Counted from the stretch's first letter, positions 43,071-52,478 are shown. The stretch: DNA of 64,000 nucleotides from Kribbella rubisoli (GCF_004217145.1 NZ_SHKR01000011.1:248001-312000), one strand, 5' to 3'. The notes: generated from the letters alone by a model not told the origin. Program-made: numbers and translations.

Positions 43071-44650
43071 CGCATCCCCACCGTGTAGATCGACCGGAGC
43101 ACCTCGGCGACCGTGGTGACCCCTGTCTGCGCCAGCCGGGCGCCCTCCTCGTGCAGCGTCCGCATGCCCTCGTAGCAGGCGACCTTGCGGATCTCGGCCA
43201 GCGGTGCGCGATCGACGATCAGCTCGCGGATCGGATCGGTCACCGGCAGCAGCTCGTACACACCGGTCCGTTCGAGGTAGCCGGTGTGCGCGCAGAAGTT
43301 GCACCCCGCGCCGCGGATCAAGCCGCCGACCGGGGCCTCGGCGCCGGTACTGCGCAGGAACGCCAGCTCCGCGGCCGGTGGCTCGTAGTACTCGCGGCAG
43401 TTCTCGCAGACCTTGCGGATCAGCCGCTGTGAGATCACCGCGCTCACCGACGACGCGACGAGGAAGTTCTCGATTCCCATGTCCAGCAGGCGATGCAGAG
43501 CTGTCGCGGTGTCGGTGGCGTGTACCGACGAAAGCACCAGATGCCCGGTCAGGGCGGACTGTACGGCGATGCGCGCGGTCTCCGCGTCCCGGATCTCACC
43601 GACCAGGATGACGTCGGGGTCCTGCCGCAGGATCGACCGCAGCCCGGTGGCGAACGTGATCCCGGCCGCCTCGTTGATCTGGATCTGGTTGATCGAGGCG
43701 TAGCTGTACTCGACCGGGTCCTCGATCGTCATGATGTTGCGCTCGGGGCTGTCGATCTCGCCGAGCGACCCGTAGAGCGTCGTGGTCTTGCCGCTCCCGG
43801 TCGGCCCCGCACAGATGACCATCCCGTACGGCGTGCGCAGCAACGCGGCGTACCGCTCCGCCAGCTCGGGAGGCATCCCGAGCTGCTCGAGCCGGAACAG
43901 CGGCCGGCTCTTGTCGAGAAGCCGCAGGACGACCTTCTCGCCGCCGACGACGGCTGCGGTCGAGACCCGGATGTCAACGTCGCGGCCCTCGACCTGCATC
44001 CGGATCTGGCCGTCCTGGGAGCGGCGTCGCTCGACGATGTTCAGGTCGGCCAGCACCTTGATCCGGCTGACCACCGCAGGCCCGATCGCGCCGGGCAGGT
44101 CGAGCTGGTCGCGCAGCGCCCCGTCCACCCGGAACCGCACCCGGACCCGGTCGTCGTGCGGCTCGATGTGGATGTCGGAGGCCCGGTCGCGCAGGCCCTG
44201 GGTGATGACCAGCTGGACGACCTGGACGACGGGCGCGTCCTCCTTCACGACGAGTTCGTCGGACTCAGGCGCCGTACCGCGGGCCTGGAACTGCTTGAGT
44301 GGCTCATCGATGCCGGCCAGCGCACGGAAGCTGTTGTCGATCGCGCGGACGATGTCGGGACCCGCCGCGAGAGCGAGCCGAACCGGCCGGCCGAGCGCTT
44401 CCTGGACCTGCAGCCCCCGCGCCGGGTCGGCGAGTACGACGAGCACCTCGCCCTCACGGATCGCCAGCGGTAGCGCCGTCAGCCGTCGGGCCGTCTGCTC
44501 GTCGATCAGCGCGGTCGCACCAGCCTGCGGGGTGACGGTCCACAGGTCCACCAGCGGAATGCCGTGCCGCTCGGCCACCTGCGCTGCCCGGCGCCGTTCC
44601 GCTGGAAGATCGACGGACACCGGCTGCTTCCCCTCCCCACGGTGCCTCAC
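43067..44650 (-). CDS. pilB: Type IV pilus extension ATPase
   Basis: GspE/PilB ATPase, 527 residues. An N-terminal MshEN-like domain (1-125) precedes the motor. Walker A GPTGSGKTTTLY, Asp box IMTIEDPVEY, Walker B ILRQDPDVILVGEIRD and the His box VHATDTATALHRL are intact; the zinc site is CENC ... CNFC. It powers pilin addition. Overlaps pilT and pilC by 4 bp each. Confidence 0.94.
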   Translation of the reverse strand: MRHRGEGKQPVSVDLPAERRRAAQVAERHGIPLVDLWTVTPQAGATALIDEQTARRLTALPLAIREGEVLVVLADPARGLQVQEALGRPVRLALAAGPDIVRAIDNSFRALAGIDEPLKQFQARGTAPESDELVVKEDAPVVQVVQLVITQGLRDRASDIHIEPHDDRVRVRFRVDGALRDQLDLPGAIGPAVVSRIKVLADLNIVERRRSQDGQIRMQVEGRDVDIRVSTAAVVGGEKVVLRLLDKSRPLFRLEQLGMPPELAERYAALLRTPYGMVICAGPTGSGKTTTLYGSLGEIDSPERNIMTIEDPVEYSYASINQIQINEAAGITFATGLRSILRQDPDVILVGEIRDAETARIAVQSALTGHLVLSSVHATDTATALHRLLDMGIENFLVASSVSAVISQRLIRKVCENCREYYEPPAAELAFLRSTGAEAPVGGLIRGAGCNFCAHTGYLERTGVYELLPVTDPIRELIVDRAPLAEIRKVACYEGMRTLHEEGARLAQTGVTTVAEVLRSIYTVGMR

Positions 44651-45744
44651 GCCTGCACCGCCCCGGAGCGCATCCTCGGCCGGAGCTCGATCTCGTTCGG
44701 ATGGGAGGTGCGGGAGTAGGCATCCTCCGGCCGGATCTCGCCGGCGACGATCAGCTCCGAGAGGGACTGCTCGAGCGTGATCATGCCTTCGCGCCGACCG
44801 GTGACCAGGGCGTTGCGCAACTGGTGCGTCTTGCCTTCCTGGATCAGGTTGCGGATCCCGGCGTTCGCGACCATCACCTCGAACGCCGCCACCAGTCCGC
44901 CGCCGACCCGCGGGATCAGCCGCTGATGTACGACGCCGCTGAGCGCCGCGGCCAGCTGAACCCGTACCTGCGACTGCTGCTCGGGCGGGAACACGTCGAT
45001 GATCCGGGCCAGTGACTGGGCCGTGTCGTTCGTGTGCAGAGTCGCGAAGACCAGATGACCGGTCTCGGCGATGGTCAGAGCGAACCGGATCGACTCCAGA
45101 TCTCTCATCTCACCGACCAGCAGTACGTCGGGGTCCTCACGCAGCGCAGCCCGCAAGGCATCAGGGAACGACGCCGTGTCGCTGCCGACCTCGCGCTGGT
45201 TCACCGCCGAACGGCGATGCTCGTGCACGTACTCGATCGGGTCCTCGATCGTGATGATGTGGCAGGCCCGATCGGTGTTGATCTGGTGGATGACCGAGGC
45301 CAGCGTGGTCGACTTGCCGGATCCGGTCGGCCCGGTGACCAGGACCAGGCCCTGATGCAGCCGGGCGAACGTTTCGACCACCGGCGGCAGCCCCAGCTCC
45401 GACATCGTCGGGATGCTGCGCGGGATGACGCGGAGCGCGAGTGCGGTGTCGCCGCGCTGGGTGAAGGCGTTCGCGCGGATCCGCGCGTTGTCCCGCCAGG
45501 AGAACGAGAAGTCGTGCTCGTACGTCGTCTGCCAGACGTTCGAGCGGTGTGGGTTGAGGATCTCCGCGAGCATCGCGTCGGTGTCCCGCCGGGTCAGCGG
45601 GGTCTTGTCCGCCGCCGGTCGCAGGACACCGTGGACACGCAACTGCGGCGCCATTCCGACCGTGAGGAGCAGGTCGGTGCCGCCGGCGTTCCAGAGTTCT
45701 TCGAGCAACAGATCCACCCGGCTGCCAGGCACGGGAATTCTCAT
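44647..45744 (-). CDS. pilT: Type IV pilus retraction ATPase
   Basis: PilT family, 365 residues. Walker A GPTGSGKS at 138-145, Asp box IITIEDPIEYVHEH, Walker B LREDPDVLLVGEMRDLES, His box TLHTNDTAQSLARIID and the C-terminal AIRNLIQEGKT helix (here AGIRNLIQEGKT) that marks PilT. It drives pilus retraction. First motor gene after pilA. Confidence 0.93.
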   Translation of the reverse strand: MRIPVPGSRVDLLLEELWNAGGTDLLLTVGMAPQLRVHGVLRPAADKTPLTRRDTDAMLAEILNPHRSNVWQTTYEHDFSFSWRDNARIRANAFTQRGDTALALRVIPRSIPTMSELGLPPVVETFARLHQGLVLVTGPTGSGKSTTLASVIHQINTDRACHIITIEDPIEYVHEHRRSAVNQREVGSDTASFPDALRAALREDPDVLLVGEMRDLESIRFALTIAETGHLVFATLHTNDTAQSLARIIDVFPPEQQSQVRVQLAAALSGVVHQRLIPRVGGGLVAAFEVMVANAGIRNLIQEGKTHQLRNALVTGRREGMITLEQSLSELIVAGEIRPEDAYSRTSHPNEIELRPRMRSGAVQA

Positions 45745-45788
45745 GACGCCCCTTCGGCATGATCGTCTGACCGGAAACGACGCGCCGC

Positions 45789-45821
45789 GGACGGGCCGGT
45801 CCTCCTCCGACCGGTCCGTCC
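45789..45821 (-). terminator. Stem-loop between pilA and pilT
   Basis: 13-nt arms (ggacgggccggtc / gaccggtccgtcc, one G-T wobble) with a 7-nt loop, between pilA and pilT. No strong T-run follows, so it is more likely a partial terminator or 3' stabiliser that lets pilA be made in excess over the motor genes. Confidence 0.6.
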
Positions 45822-45834
45822 TCGCGGTGCGGGG

Positions 45835-46233
45835 TTACGTGCAGGCGCCGGCCGCGGTGACCAGACCGTTGACGCCGAGGGTGATGGTGTAGCCGTCGCC
45901 GACCGGACGGCTGCGCAGCAGCTGGTTGACGCCGACGGTGAGCTCCAGCCAGCCCGGGTCACCGGCGGGTGGGTAGGTGCCGTTCTTCGCGTAGTACGCC
46001 TCGACGGCGACCTCCACGCTCTTCTTGTCGGTCTTGCAGGCGGCCGCGTTACCGCGGTCCTGGATACCGGAGACCGCGAAGACGACGACCCCGGACAGCA
46101 CGCCCAGGATGACGATCACGACGAGCAGTTCGATCAGGGTGAAGCCGGACTGGTTTCTGGTGCGGGTCCGAGCCGTGCGGTTGCGGGCACGCCGGACTGT
46201 TCGGGCGGCAAAGGCCCGAAGCGGGTAATTCAT
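45835..46233 (-). CDS. pilA: Major type IV pilin / GspG-like pseudopilin
   Basis: 132 residues. A long basic leader (~29 residues) ends at the prepilin site NQSG|FTLIELLVVIVILGVLSG. The short globular part has AYYAKNGTYPPAGD, as in GspG-like pilins, and ends with a Cys that may pair with the one in AAACKTD. GGAAAG precedes the ATG. Lies upstream of the pilT-B-C operon behind a structured leader. Confidence 0.88.
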   Translation of the reverse strand: MNYPLRAFAARTVRRARNRTARTRTRNQSGFTLIELLVVIVILGVLSGVVVFAVSGIQDRGNAAACKTDKKSVEVAVEAYYAKNGTYPPAGDPGWLELTVGVNQLLRSRPVGDGYTITLGVNGLVTAAGACT

Positions 46234-46243
46234 GCTGCTTTCC

Positions 46244-46327
46244 TTTACAGATGCTCCGGCAAGCGACGGAGACGGGGTCTTCCAGGCGCGGCAGCCGCGA
46301 ACGAAGACTCAGCTCGACCCCTGTAAA
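46244..46327 (-). promoter_or_regulatory. Candidate structured 5' leader of pilA (three-way junction)
   Basis: Immediately upstream of the pilA ribosome binding site the minus strand can fold as: P1 tttacag/ctgtaaa closing the element (46321-46327 with 46244-46250), P2 gggtc/gaccc (46316-46320 with 46275-46279) enclosing a gcggctgccgc hairpin, and P3 ctccg/cggag (46267-46271 with 46254-46258). P1 abuts GGAAAG, so folding could gate translation. It does not match the conserved core of c-di-GMP-I or any other riboswitch class I could compare by eye. Confidence 0.5.
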
Positions 46328-46475
46328 TCCAGCCGGATCCGCCTCACACATCCCCCCGGATGATGCTTGCTGCCGCGTCAAAGACTCGCCTCTGCAAGCC
46401 CCGCGTCACAGCGGGTGAACGCCCGACGTCCCTGGCCACCCGACCGACAGCTGTCGGTCGTTCTACCGACAAGCC

Positions 46476-47090
46476 TCAGGAATGGCGCAACAGTGACCTG
46501 GTCGCGTCCCAGCCCTCCAGACCGGGATCCAGCCGCGCGATGTCAGCGGCCGATCGCAGTCGATGCCAGCCAGGGCCGATCGCCACCGCGTGGCGGCGGG
46601 GTTTGCGCGCTTCCAGGACCGACAGTTCCGTGTCGAACGTCGGCGCGACCTCGGCAACCCAGTCCGCGACCGGCGTCTTGGTCCCGATCGCCGCCAGGGT
46701 GCCGTCCTCGGCTGGAGTGACAGCGATGTCGGCAGTGCTGAGGGCGCGGAAGAGCTTGCCGATCAGCAGGCCTGGCAGGTCCGGTACGTCGTGCGACACC
46801 GCAACGACCGCGGCGGCCGGACCGGCCAGCTCCACCGCATGCAGGACGGGCCGATCGGGGTCCACGGCGTACGTCGGTGTGCCCGGCCAGGTCAGCGCGC
46901 GGACCTCGGCGACTGCCTCCTCGTCTCCGCCGGCGACCGCGACCGCTACCTCGACGCGATCCAGGCCGGCGAGTACTTCGTAGGTATCCTCGGCCAACGC
47001 CAACCGCCACGCGTCAGGGTCCCGGCCGGGCGGCGCCCAGGTCCCCGCAGCCGGTACGACGACAACGACAACGCGCCGGTCGCCGGTCAT
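46476..47090 (-). CDS. NTP-transferase-like (GT-A fold) protein
   Basis: 204 residues, uncharacterised. The layout ([15 protein letters not shown] start, central [20 protein letters not shown], then [18 protein letters not shown]) resembles small nucleotidyltransferase-like GT-A proteins such as the DUF2064/CofC group, although the usual KxRL-type motif is not seen. ATG 47090 overlaps the HxlR stop (ATGA), so it is translated with that regulator. Confidence 0.6.
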   Translation of the reverse strand: MTGDRRVVVVVVPAAGTWAPPGRDPDAWRLALAEDTYEVLAGLDRVEVAVAVAGGDEEAVAEVRALTWPGTPTYAVDPDRPVLHAVELAGPAAAVVAVSHDVPDLPGLLIGKLFRALSTADIAVTPAEDGTLAAIGTKTPVADWVAEVAPTFDTELSVLEARKPRRHAVAIGPGWHRLRSAADIARLDPGLEGWDATRSLLRHS

Positions 47091-47494
47091 GCGGTGGTGC
47101 TCACGTTGTCGTAGCAGGAGCGGGCTGCGTTCACCTGGGGCATGTGGTCTTCGGCCCAGGTCTTGATGGAGGCGATGAGCGGCATCAGCGTTTCGCCGAG
47201 CGACGTGAGTTCGTAGTCGACGCGGACCGGCACGGATGGCGTGACCGAGCGGGTCAGTAGGCCGTCGCGTTCGAGGGATCGGAGGGTCTGGGTCAGCATC
47301 TTCTGGCTGACGCCGGCGATGCGGCGGGACAGATCGGAGTACCGCTGTGGGCCGTCGGCGAGGGCGGTGAGGATGAGCGTCACCCACTTGTCGCTGATGC
47401 GGTCCAGGAGCTGCCGGGCCGGGCAGGTCGCCAGGAACGCGTCGTACTCGCGGGCTGCCTCTTCGCGGAGCTGGGCGGCGGTGCGGGTGGGCAT
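47087..47494 (-). CDS. HxlR-family regulator
   Basis: 135-residue winged-helix regulator. The HxlR hallmark [19 protein letters not shown] with its redox-capable Cys is present, then [20 protein letters not shown] and [14 protein letters not shown]. Such proteins often sense quinones or electrophiles. GAGGAG lies 4 nt before ATG 47494. Divergent from a quinone oxidoreductase-like gene with two palindromes in between. Confidence 0.9.
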   Translation of the reverse strand: MPTRTAAQLREEAAREYDAFLATCPARQLLDRISDKWVTLILTALADGPQRYSDLSRRIAGVSQKMLTQTLRSLERDGLLTRSVTPSVPVRVDYELTSLGETLMPLIASIKTWAEDHMPQVNAARSCYDNVSTTA

Positions 47495-47543
47495 GGCTCT
47501 CCTCGTCGTACGGTAGGCACCCTGGAGTGCGTACTTCCCGATA

Positions 47544-47579
47544 GAGAGTAACTCTCCCACAGTGATTGGGAACCCAATC
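47544..47579. promoter_or_regulatory. Two palindromes between HxlR and oxidoreductase genes
   Basis: gagagt-a-actctc at 47544-47556 and gattggg-aa-cccaatc at 47564-47579, centres about 21-22 bp apart. The second lies 17 bp before the start of the oxidoreductase gene. Either or both may be HxlR operators. Confidence 0.6.
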
Positions 47580-47596
47580 CTCAAGGAGAGAACGAT

Positions 47597-48517
47597 ATGC
47601 GCGCACTAGTCGCCCGCCGCCTCGACGGGCCGGACGCGATCGAGCTGATCGAGACCGCCGTACCCGAGCCCGCCGAGGGCCAGCTCCGCATCAAGGTGGC
47701 AGCCGCAGCAGTCAACCCGGTGGACCTCGCAGTCAGCGCAGGTCTGGCAGTGGAGTTCGGACTGACCGCAGCGCGCGAGCAATTCGGGCTCGGCTGGGAC
47801 CTCGCAGGCACTGTGGATGCGGTTGGGCCCAACACCGAGGCGCCGGCACAGGCCGTCGTCGGTGTGGCGGATCTGCTGGGCCGGAGCCTCAAGACACACG
47901 CGGAGTACGTCGTGCTGGACGTCGACGCAGTGGTCCGCGCACCGGAAGGCGTGAACCTCGCGAACGCGGCAACGTTCGGACTCAACGGCCTGACCGCGCT
48001 GCAGGCCGTCAACACGCTGCAGGGACAGACCGTGCTCGTCACCGGAGCCGCTGGCGGCGTCGGTGGGTACGCCGTCGAGCTGGCCAAGCACCGCGGGCTG
48101 ACAGTGATCGCCAGTGCCGGACCCGCTGACGAAGAGCTGGTACGGCGCCTCGGCGCGGACCACTTCGTCGACCGGAACGAGGACCTGGCTGCAGCGGTAC
48201 GGCGGATCGTGCCGGCAGGTGTGGACGGCGTAGTCGACGCGGCCGTGGTCGGAATCGGCGCACAAGAGGCCGTCCGCAACGGTGGTCGCCATCTACATCT
48301 GCAACCAGGGCCGCGACCGCCCCACCTCCGGGGCATCACTGTGGACCAACTGTTCATCCACACCAACCGACCGGACCTGGAAGAACTCGTGCGCCTGGTC
48401 GAGGCCGGTGTCCTCTCGACGCGGATCGCCGATACCTACGGCCTGGAGGACGCAGCGATTGCCTACAAACGCCTCGCTGCGGGAGGTGTGCGCGGCCGGG
48501 TGGTCCTACTGCCCTAG
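47597..48517 (+). CDS. Quinone oxidoreductase-like zinc-independent dehydrogenase
   Basis: 306 residues, medium-chain dehydrogenase family without zinc ligands. NADP-binding motif [28 protein letters not shown] is the usual substrate-side motif. AAGGAGAG precedes ATG 47597. It probably reduces quinones or enones, fitting control by the divergent HxlR protein. Ends 12 bp inside the convergent PucR gene. Confidence 0.88.
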   Translation: MRALVARRLDGPDAIELIETAVPEPAEGQLRIKVAAAAVNPVDLAVSAGLAVEFGLTAAREQFGLGWDLAGTVDAVGPNTEAPAQAVVGVADLLGRSLKTHAEYVVLDVDAVVRAPEGVNLANAATFGLNGLTALQAVNTLQGQTVLVTGAAGGVGGYAVELAKHRGLTVIASAGPADEELVRRLGADHFVDRNEDLAAAVRRIVPAGVDGVVDAAVVGIGAQEAVRNGGRHLHLQPGPRPPHLRGITVDQLFIHTNRPDLEELVRLVEAGVLSTRIADTYGLEDAAIAYKRLAAGGVRGRVVLLP

Positions 48518-50278
48518 GCCAAGTGCGGAGTGGAGGCGCAGCGCCACCTGAATGTCCAGCGAGTGGTCCGGAGCCAGCCAGCCGTCGCCGAGCAGAGCCG
48601 TGACGCGGTCCAGGCGTTGCTGGACGGTGTTGGGGTGGATATGCAGAGACGTGGCAGCTCGGGTAGGGCTCTGGCCGGCGGCGAAGTAGGCCTGGAGGGT
48701 GCCGATCAGATCGGTACCGCGTTGCGTGTCGTAGTCAATGACCTTGCCGAGCACATGGTGCACGTGGCTGCGAACGTCGACGTCGGAAGCACCGACCAGA
48801 CCAGCAACGCCTAAGTCGTCAGGTGTGGCCGACTCGCTGGTGCGGCCTAGCCGGAGCATGGTGGCAACCAGCCGGGCAGCCTGGCGGTGGGCTTCAACGA
48901 GAGGCTCACCCCAGGCTGCAGGACCCGTCACGGCGATGGTGACGCCAGCACGCTTCGCCACCTCCGCCAGATCGCGTGCCGCGCTACCAGGAATCGTACG
49001 AGCGAACAGCAGCACCAGATCCCCGCCGTACGGACCCGACAGCACGAGTCTGTCCTCCAGCGGTGCAGAGAGTCGCGCGCGTACGGCGGTGTGGTCGCCG
49101 CGGCAGACTGCGATGACTAGGCGGTCGTGGCGATGGTTCGGTGCGAGCAGCCGGAGTCGATCGGTCAGTGTGCGTGGATCGGCGCTCCCACTCAGCACGT
49201 CGGCCAGCAGGTCGGCCTGTGCGCGTTGGGATTGCTCAGCGGACTGCCGCCGGAAGAGCAGGACCAGTGCGGTGACAACAGCAGCGCGTTCGACGATGCG
49301 CCGGTCCGCGGCGGACAGGTCGTCGGCGCCTCCGATGACGAGCGCACCGAGCCGTTCGCCCTTCGCGGTCGCCGCGACGACCCAGCAGTCTCCGATGCGA
49401 GTCAGGCGACCGGACTCGGACTCCTGCCAGGGCACTGATTCAGGCACTGCTCCGGCGACCGCAAGTTCGTTGCCAGCGGCATCGAACAGTACGACCCACA
49501 CGTCGAGTAGCTCGGCCAATGCGGCGGCGATGGCGTCCACATCGCCGCCGGACAACACGATGTCGGCGAAACGGTCATGCGCGGCGGCAGCGTGTTCGAC
49601 ACCGGCGTGCGCGGCAGACAGTTGGTCCAGCGCAGCAGCTGTCTCCGCGGCCGCACGTACTTGGACGATCGTCACCGCCGCCAGCATGGCGAGTGAACCG
49701 AGCAGCGACACCTCGTCGCGACTGAAAGGCCGCGCTGTCCGGTTGGACGCGAACAGCACGCCGACGAACGCTCCGTCGACGATCAGCGGCGTACCGCAGA
49801 TCGCCACGAGCCCCTCCTCGCCGACCGCATCGTCGATCGGCATGGTGTGGCGGAAGCGTCGGTCGGACGGGTAGTCCGCGGTCCAGTACGGCCTGTACGT
49901 CTCCGCGACCAGTCCGCCGAGTCCAGCACCCAGAGGCAGTCGCAGTTGCTGGAATGCAGCCGAGACGGAGCCGTCGGTGGCACGCATGTACGTGTCGCCA
50001 CGCGCCTCGTCGTACAGCGTCAAGTATGCGACGTCCGTGCCGATCAGCGTGCGGGCGCGGTGGACGATGGTGTCGAGTACGCCGCCTGGATCGCGCGCCG
50101 ACGCCAACTCGCGCGCGACGTCGACCAGTGCGGACAGCTCGGCCTCACGCTTCTTGCTGGCGTCCATACCGGCCCGGATGCGCAGGGCGAGGTCGCGTGC
50201 CACCGCGTCCTCGCCCGCCGCCCGGGCCAGCTCGCCCCCGGGCGCATCCTCGGCCAGTAGCCGCAGAAGCTCCTCCAT
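48506..50278 (-). CDS. GAF/PucR-type transcriptional regulator
   Basis: 590 residues. A GAF domain lies at ~60-210 (ARTLIGTDVAYLTLYDEARG, VGVLFASNRTARPFS); a less conserved middle domain follows; the C terminus is the PucR/CdaR HTH (LQAYFAAGQSPTRAATSLHI, HPNTVQQRLDRVTALLG). Its stop is at 48506, and it starts 4 bp after the MHS transporter gene, whose expression it probably controls as a catabolic activator. Confidence 0.88.
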   Translation of the reverse strand: MEELLRLLAEDAPGGELARAAGEDAVARDLALRIRAGMDASKKREAELSALVDVARELASARDPGGVLDTIVHRARTLIGTDVAYLTLYDEARGDTYMRATDGSVSAAFQQLRLPLGAGLGGLVAETYRPYWTADYPSDRRFRHTMPIDDAVGEEGLVAICGTPLIVDGAFVGVLFASNRTARPFSRDEVSLLGSLAMLAAVTIVQVRAAAETAAALDQLSAAHAGVEHAAAAHDRFADIVLSGGDVDAIAAALAELLDVWVVLFDAAGNELAVAGAVPESVPWQESESGRLTRIGDCWVVAATAKGERLGALVIGGADDLSAADRRIVERAAVVTALVLLFRRQSAEQSQRAQADLLADVLSGSADPRTLTDRLRLLAPNHRHDRLVIAVCRGDHTAVRARLSAPLEDRLVLSGPYGGDLVLLFARTIPGSAARDLAEVAKRAGVTIAVTGPAAWGEPLVEAHRQAARLVATMLRLGRTSESATPDDLGVAGLVGASDVDVRSHVHHVLGKVIDYDTQRGTDLIGTLQAYFAAGQSPTRAATSLHIHPNTVQQRLDRVTALLGDGWLAPDHSLDIQVALRLHSALGLGQ

Positions 50279-50282
50279 GGTT

Positions 50283-51584
50283 CTACAGAGTAGTGAGATC
50301 GCGCCGGTGTGTTTCGGAGTACGACGTCACCGCGATCACCGAGATCACCGCACACGCTGCGACGTACACAGCGATCGCATAGCCCGAGTCGTACGCCTTC
50401 AGCAGCGCTACCGCGATGAACGGCGCCAGACCGCCCGCGATGATCGACGCGAGCTGGTAGCCGACCGAGACACCGGAGTACCGCACCCGCGTGCCGAACA
50501 GCTCGGTGAAGAAGGACGCCTGCGGTCCGTACATCGCACCGTGGAAGATCAGCCCGACAGTCACGGCCAGTGTCGCCAGTGCGAAGTTGCGAGTGTTGAT
50601 CAGCGCAATGAAGACGAACACCCAGACACCCACGCCAACAGCACCGATCAGATAGACGGGCCGGCGACCGATGCGGTCCGACAGCGCACCCCACGCCGGG
50701 ATCGCGAAGAAGTGGATGGCAGCACCGATGAGAACTGCGTTCAGAGCGAACGACTTGCCCATCCCCAGCTGCTCCTTCGCGTACGTCGCGATGACGATCG
50801 TGAAGATGTAGTAGCTGACGTTCTCCGCCATCCGCGCACCCATCGCAGTCAGCACCTCACGCGGGTACCGCGTGATCACCTCGAGCACCGGCAGCTTGTC
50901 CGCCGGCTCCTGCTTGGCCCGGGCCTCCTGGAACACCGGTGACTCCTCGATCCGCAGCCGTACCCAGAGCCCGACCAGCACGAGTACTGCGGACAGCAGG
51001 AACGGAATGCGCCAGCCCCACGCGTTGAAGTCGGCGTCCGACTGGAACGCAGCCAGCCCTGCCAGTACGCCGTTCGCGATCAACTGCCCAGCCGGCGCAC
51101 CAGCCTGCGGCCACGACGCCCAGAAACCGCGACGAGCCGGGTCACCGTGCTCGGACACGATCAGTACGGCGCCACCCCACTCGCCGCCGAGCGCGAACCC
51201 CTGGATGAGCCGCAGCACCGTCAGCAAGATCGGTGCGAGCGCACCGACTTGTGCGTACGTCGGAAGCAGGCCGATGGCGAAGGTAGCGAGCCCCATCATC
51301 AACAGCGAAAGCACCAGCAACTGCTTGCGTCCCAGCCGGTCGCCGAAGTGCCCGAACACCACACCGCCGATCGGCCGCGCGAAGAAGCCGACTGCGAACG
51401 TGGCGAAGCTCAGCAACGTCCCGCTGAGCTCCTCGCCCTTCGGGAAGAACAGGTCGCCGAACACCACCGATGCGGCGACGCCGTACAGGAAGAAGTCGTA
51501 CCACTCGACCGTCGTACCGACGAGACTCGCGCCTACCACCCGGACGATCGAGGTACGGGTGCGGACCGGTTCTGTAGCTGTCAT
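50283..51584 (-). CDS. MHS-family metabolite/proton symporter (MFS)
   Basis: 433 residues, 12 membrane segments. The MHS signature is clear: TTVEWYDFFLYGVAAS, RPIGGVVFGHFGDRLGRK and LIQGFALGGEWGGA. Family members import organic acids such as shikimate or ketoglutarate. Placed between a PucR regulator and a 3-hydroxybutyrate dehydrogenase, it may import 3-hydroxybutyrate or a related acid; this is inferred from context. Confidence 0.9.
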   Translation of the reverse strand: MTATEPVRTRTSIVRVVGASLVGTTVEWYDFFLYGVAASVVFGDLFFPKGEELSGTLLSFATFAVGFFARPIGGVVFGHFGDRLGRKQLLVLSLLMMGLATFAIGLLPTYAQVGALAPILLTVLRLIQGFALGGEWGGAVLIVSEHGDPARRGFWASWPQAGAPAGQLIANGVLAGLAAFQSDADFNAWGWRIPFLLSAVLVLVGLWVRLRIEESPVFQEARAKQEPADKLPVLEVITRYPREVLTAMGARMAENVSYYIFTIVIATYAKEQLGMGKSFALNAVLIGAAIHFFAIPAWGALSDRIGRRPVYLIGAVGVGVWVFVFIALINTRNFALATLAVTVGLIFHGAMYGPQASFFTELFGTRVRYSGVSVGYQLASIIAGGLAPFIAVALLKAYDSGYAIAVYVAACAVISVIAVTSYSETHRRDLTTL

Positions 51585-51603
51585 GGGCGGGCTCCTGTAG
51601 TAG

Positions 51604-52332
51604 CTAGTGGGCGGTCCAGCCGCCGTCGAGTACGAACGAGCTCCCCGTGATGGAGGCGGAGGCCGGGCCGCACAGCATGGCCACCAGCTCCGCCACTTCG
51701 GCCGGTTCGATCAGCCGCTTCACCGCGACCGGCTCGAGCAGGACCTTGTCCAGCACCTCCGCCTCGGACAGGCCGTGCGTCGCGGCCTGGTCAGCCAGCT
51801 GTGCAGTGACCAGCGGCGTACGGACATAGGCCGGGTTGACGCAGTTGCTGGTCACGCCATGAGCCGCGCCTTCCAGCGCGACGACCTTGCTGAGGCCCTC
51901 CAGCCCGTGCTTCGCCGAGACGTACGCCGCCTTGAACGGACTGGCCCGGAGACCGTGGACCGAGCTGATGTTCACCACACGGCCCCAGCCGGCGCCGTAC
52001 ATGTGTGGAAGCGTCTGCCGGATCAGGCGGAACGGCGCCTCGAGCATGAGCCGGATGATGTAGCTGAACCGCTCCGGCGGGAACTGCTCGACCGGTGCGA
52101 CCTGCTGTACGCCGGCGTTGTTCACCAGGATGTCGATGTCGGTCGGCAGGTCGGACAGCCGGTCAAGGTCGGACAGGTCGGCCAGAATCGTCTCGACGCC
52201 GTCCAGCGCCTCCAGACCGGCCTGGTCGAAGTCCACGGCGATCACGTGGACGCCGTCCGCGGCCAGGCGTTGGGCGCAGGCGGCGCCGATGCCTGACGCG
52301 GCACCGGTGACGAGGGCTCGACGGGTCTCCAT
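51604..52332 (-). CDS. 3-hydroxybutyrate dehydrogenase (SDR)
   Basis: 242 residues, short-chain dehydrogenase. NAD site TGAASGIGAACAQ, NNAGVQ, catalytic Ser-Tyr-Lys in NISSVHGL and AYVSAKHG. The long substrate loop (ATHGLSEAEVLDKVLLEPVA) is typical of D-3-hydroxybutyrate dehydrogenases, which make acetoacetate. ATG 52332 is chosen at the conserved N terminus. First gene of the group with the MHS transporter and PucR regulator. Confidence 0.87.
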   Translation of the reverse strand: METRRALVTGAASGIGAACAQRLAADGVHVIAVDFDQAGLEALDGVETILADLSDLDRLSDLPTDIDILVNNAGVQQVAPVEQFPPERFSYIIRLMLEAPFRLIRQTLPHMYGAGWGRVVNISSVHGLRASPFKAAYVSAKHGLEGLSKVVALEGAAHGVTSNCVNPAYVRTPLVTAQLADQAATHGLSEAEVLDKVLLEPVAVKRLIEPAEVAELVAMLCGPASASITGSSFVLDGGWTAH

Positions 52333-52478
52333 GGCCGATGACTGTAGAAATCCGGGCCTGCGCACACTATGGGATGGGCCCACACAACCTGCGGGCTCTG
52401 TATGGCGCGACACGCCACTTATCCACAACCGTGCCTATCAAACCTGCGGCTGCCGATAGCTGGACCTATTGTTGAAAC

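Noticed and set aside
46244..46327. Known c-di-GMP-I riboswitch before pilA
   Set aside because: The conserved core bases of that class could not be found, so only a structured leader of unknown class is claimed.
46476..47606. Long version of the GT-A-like gene
   Set aside because: The extra N-terminal 172 codons are an out-of-frame reading of the HxlR gene; ATG 47090 with its ATGA overlap is the sensible start.
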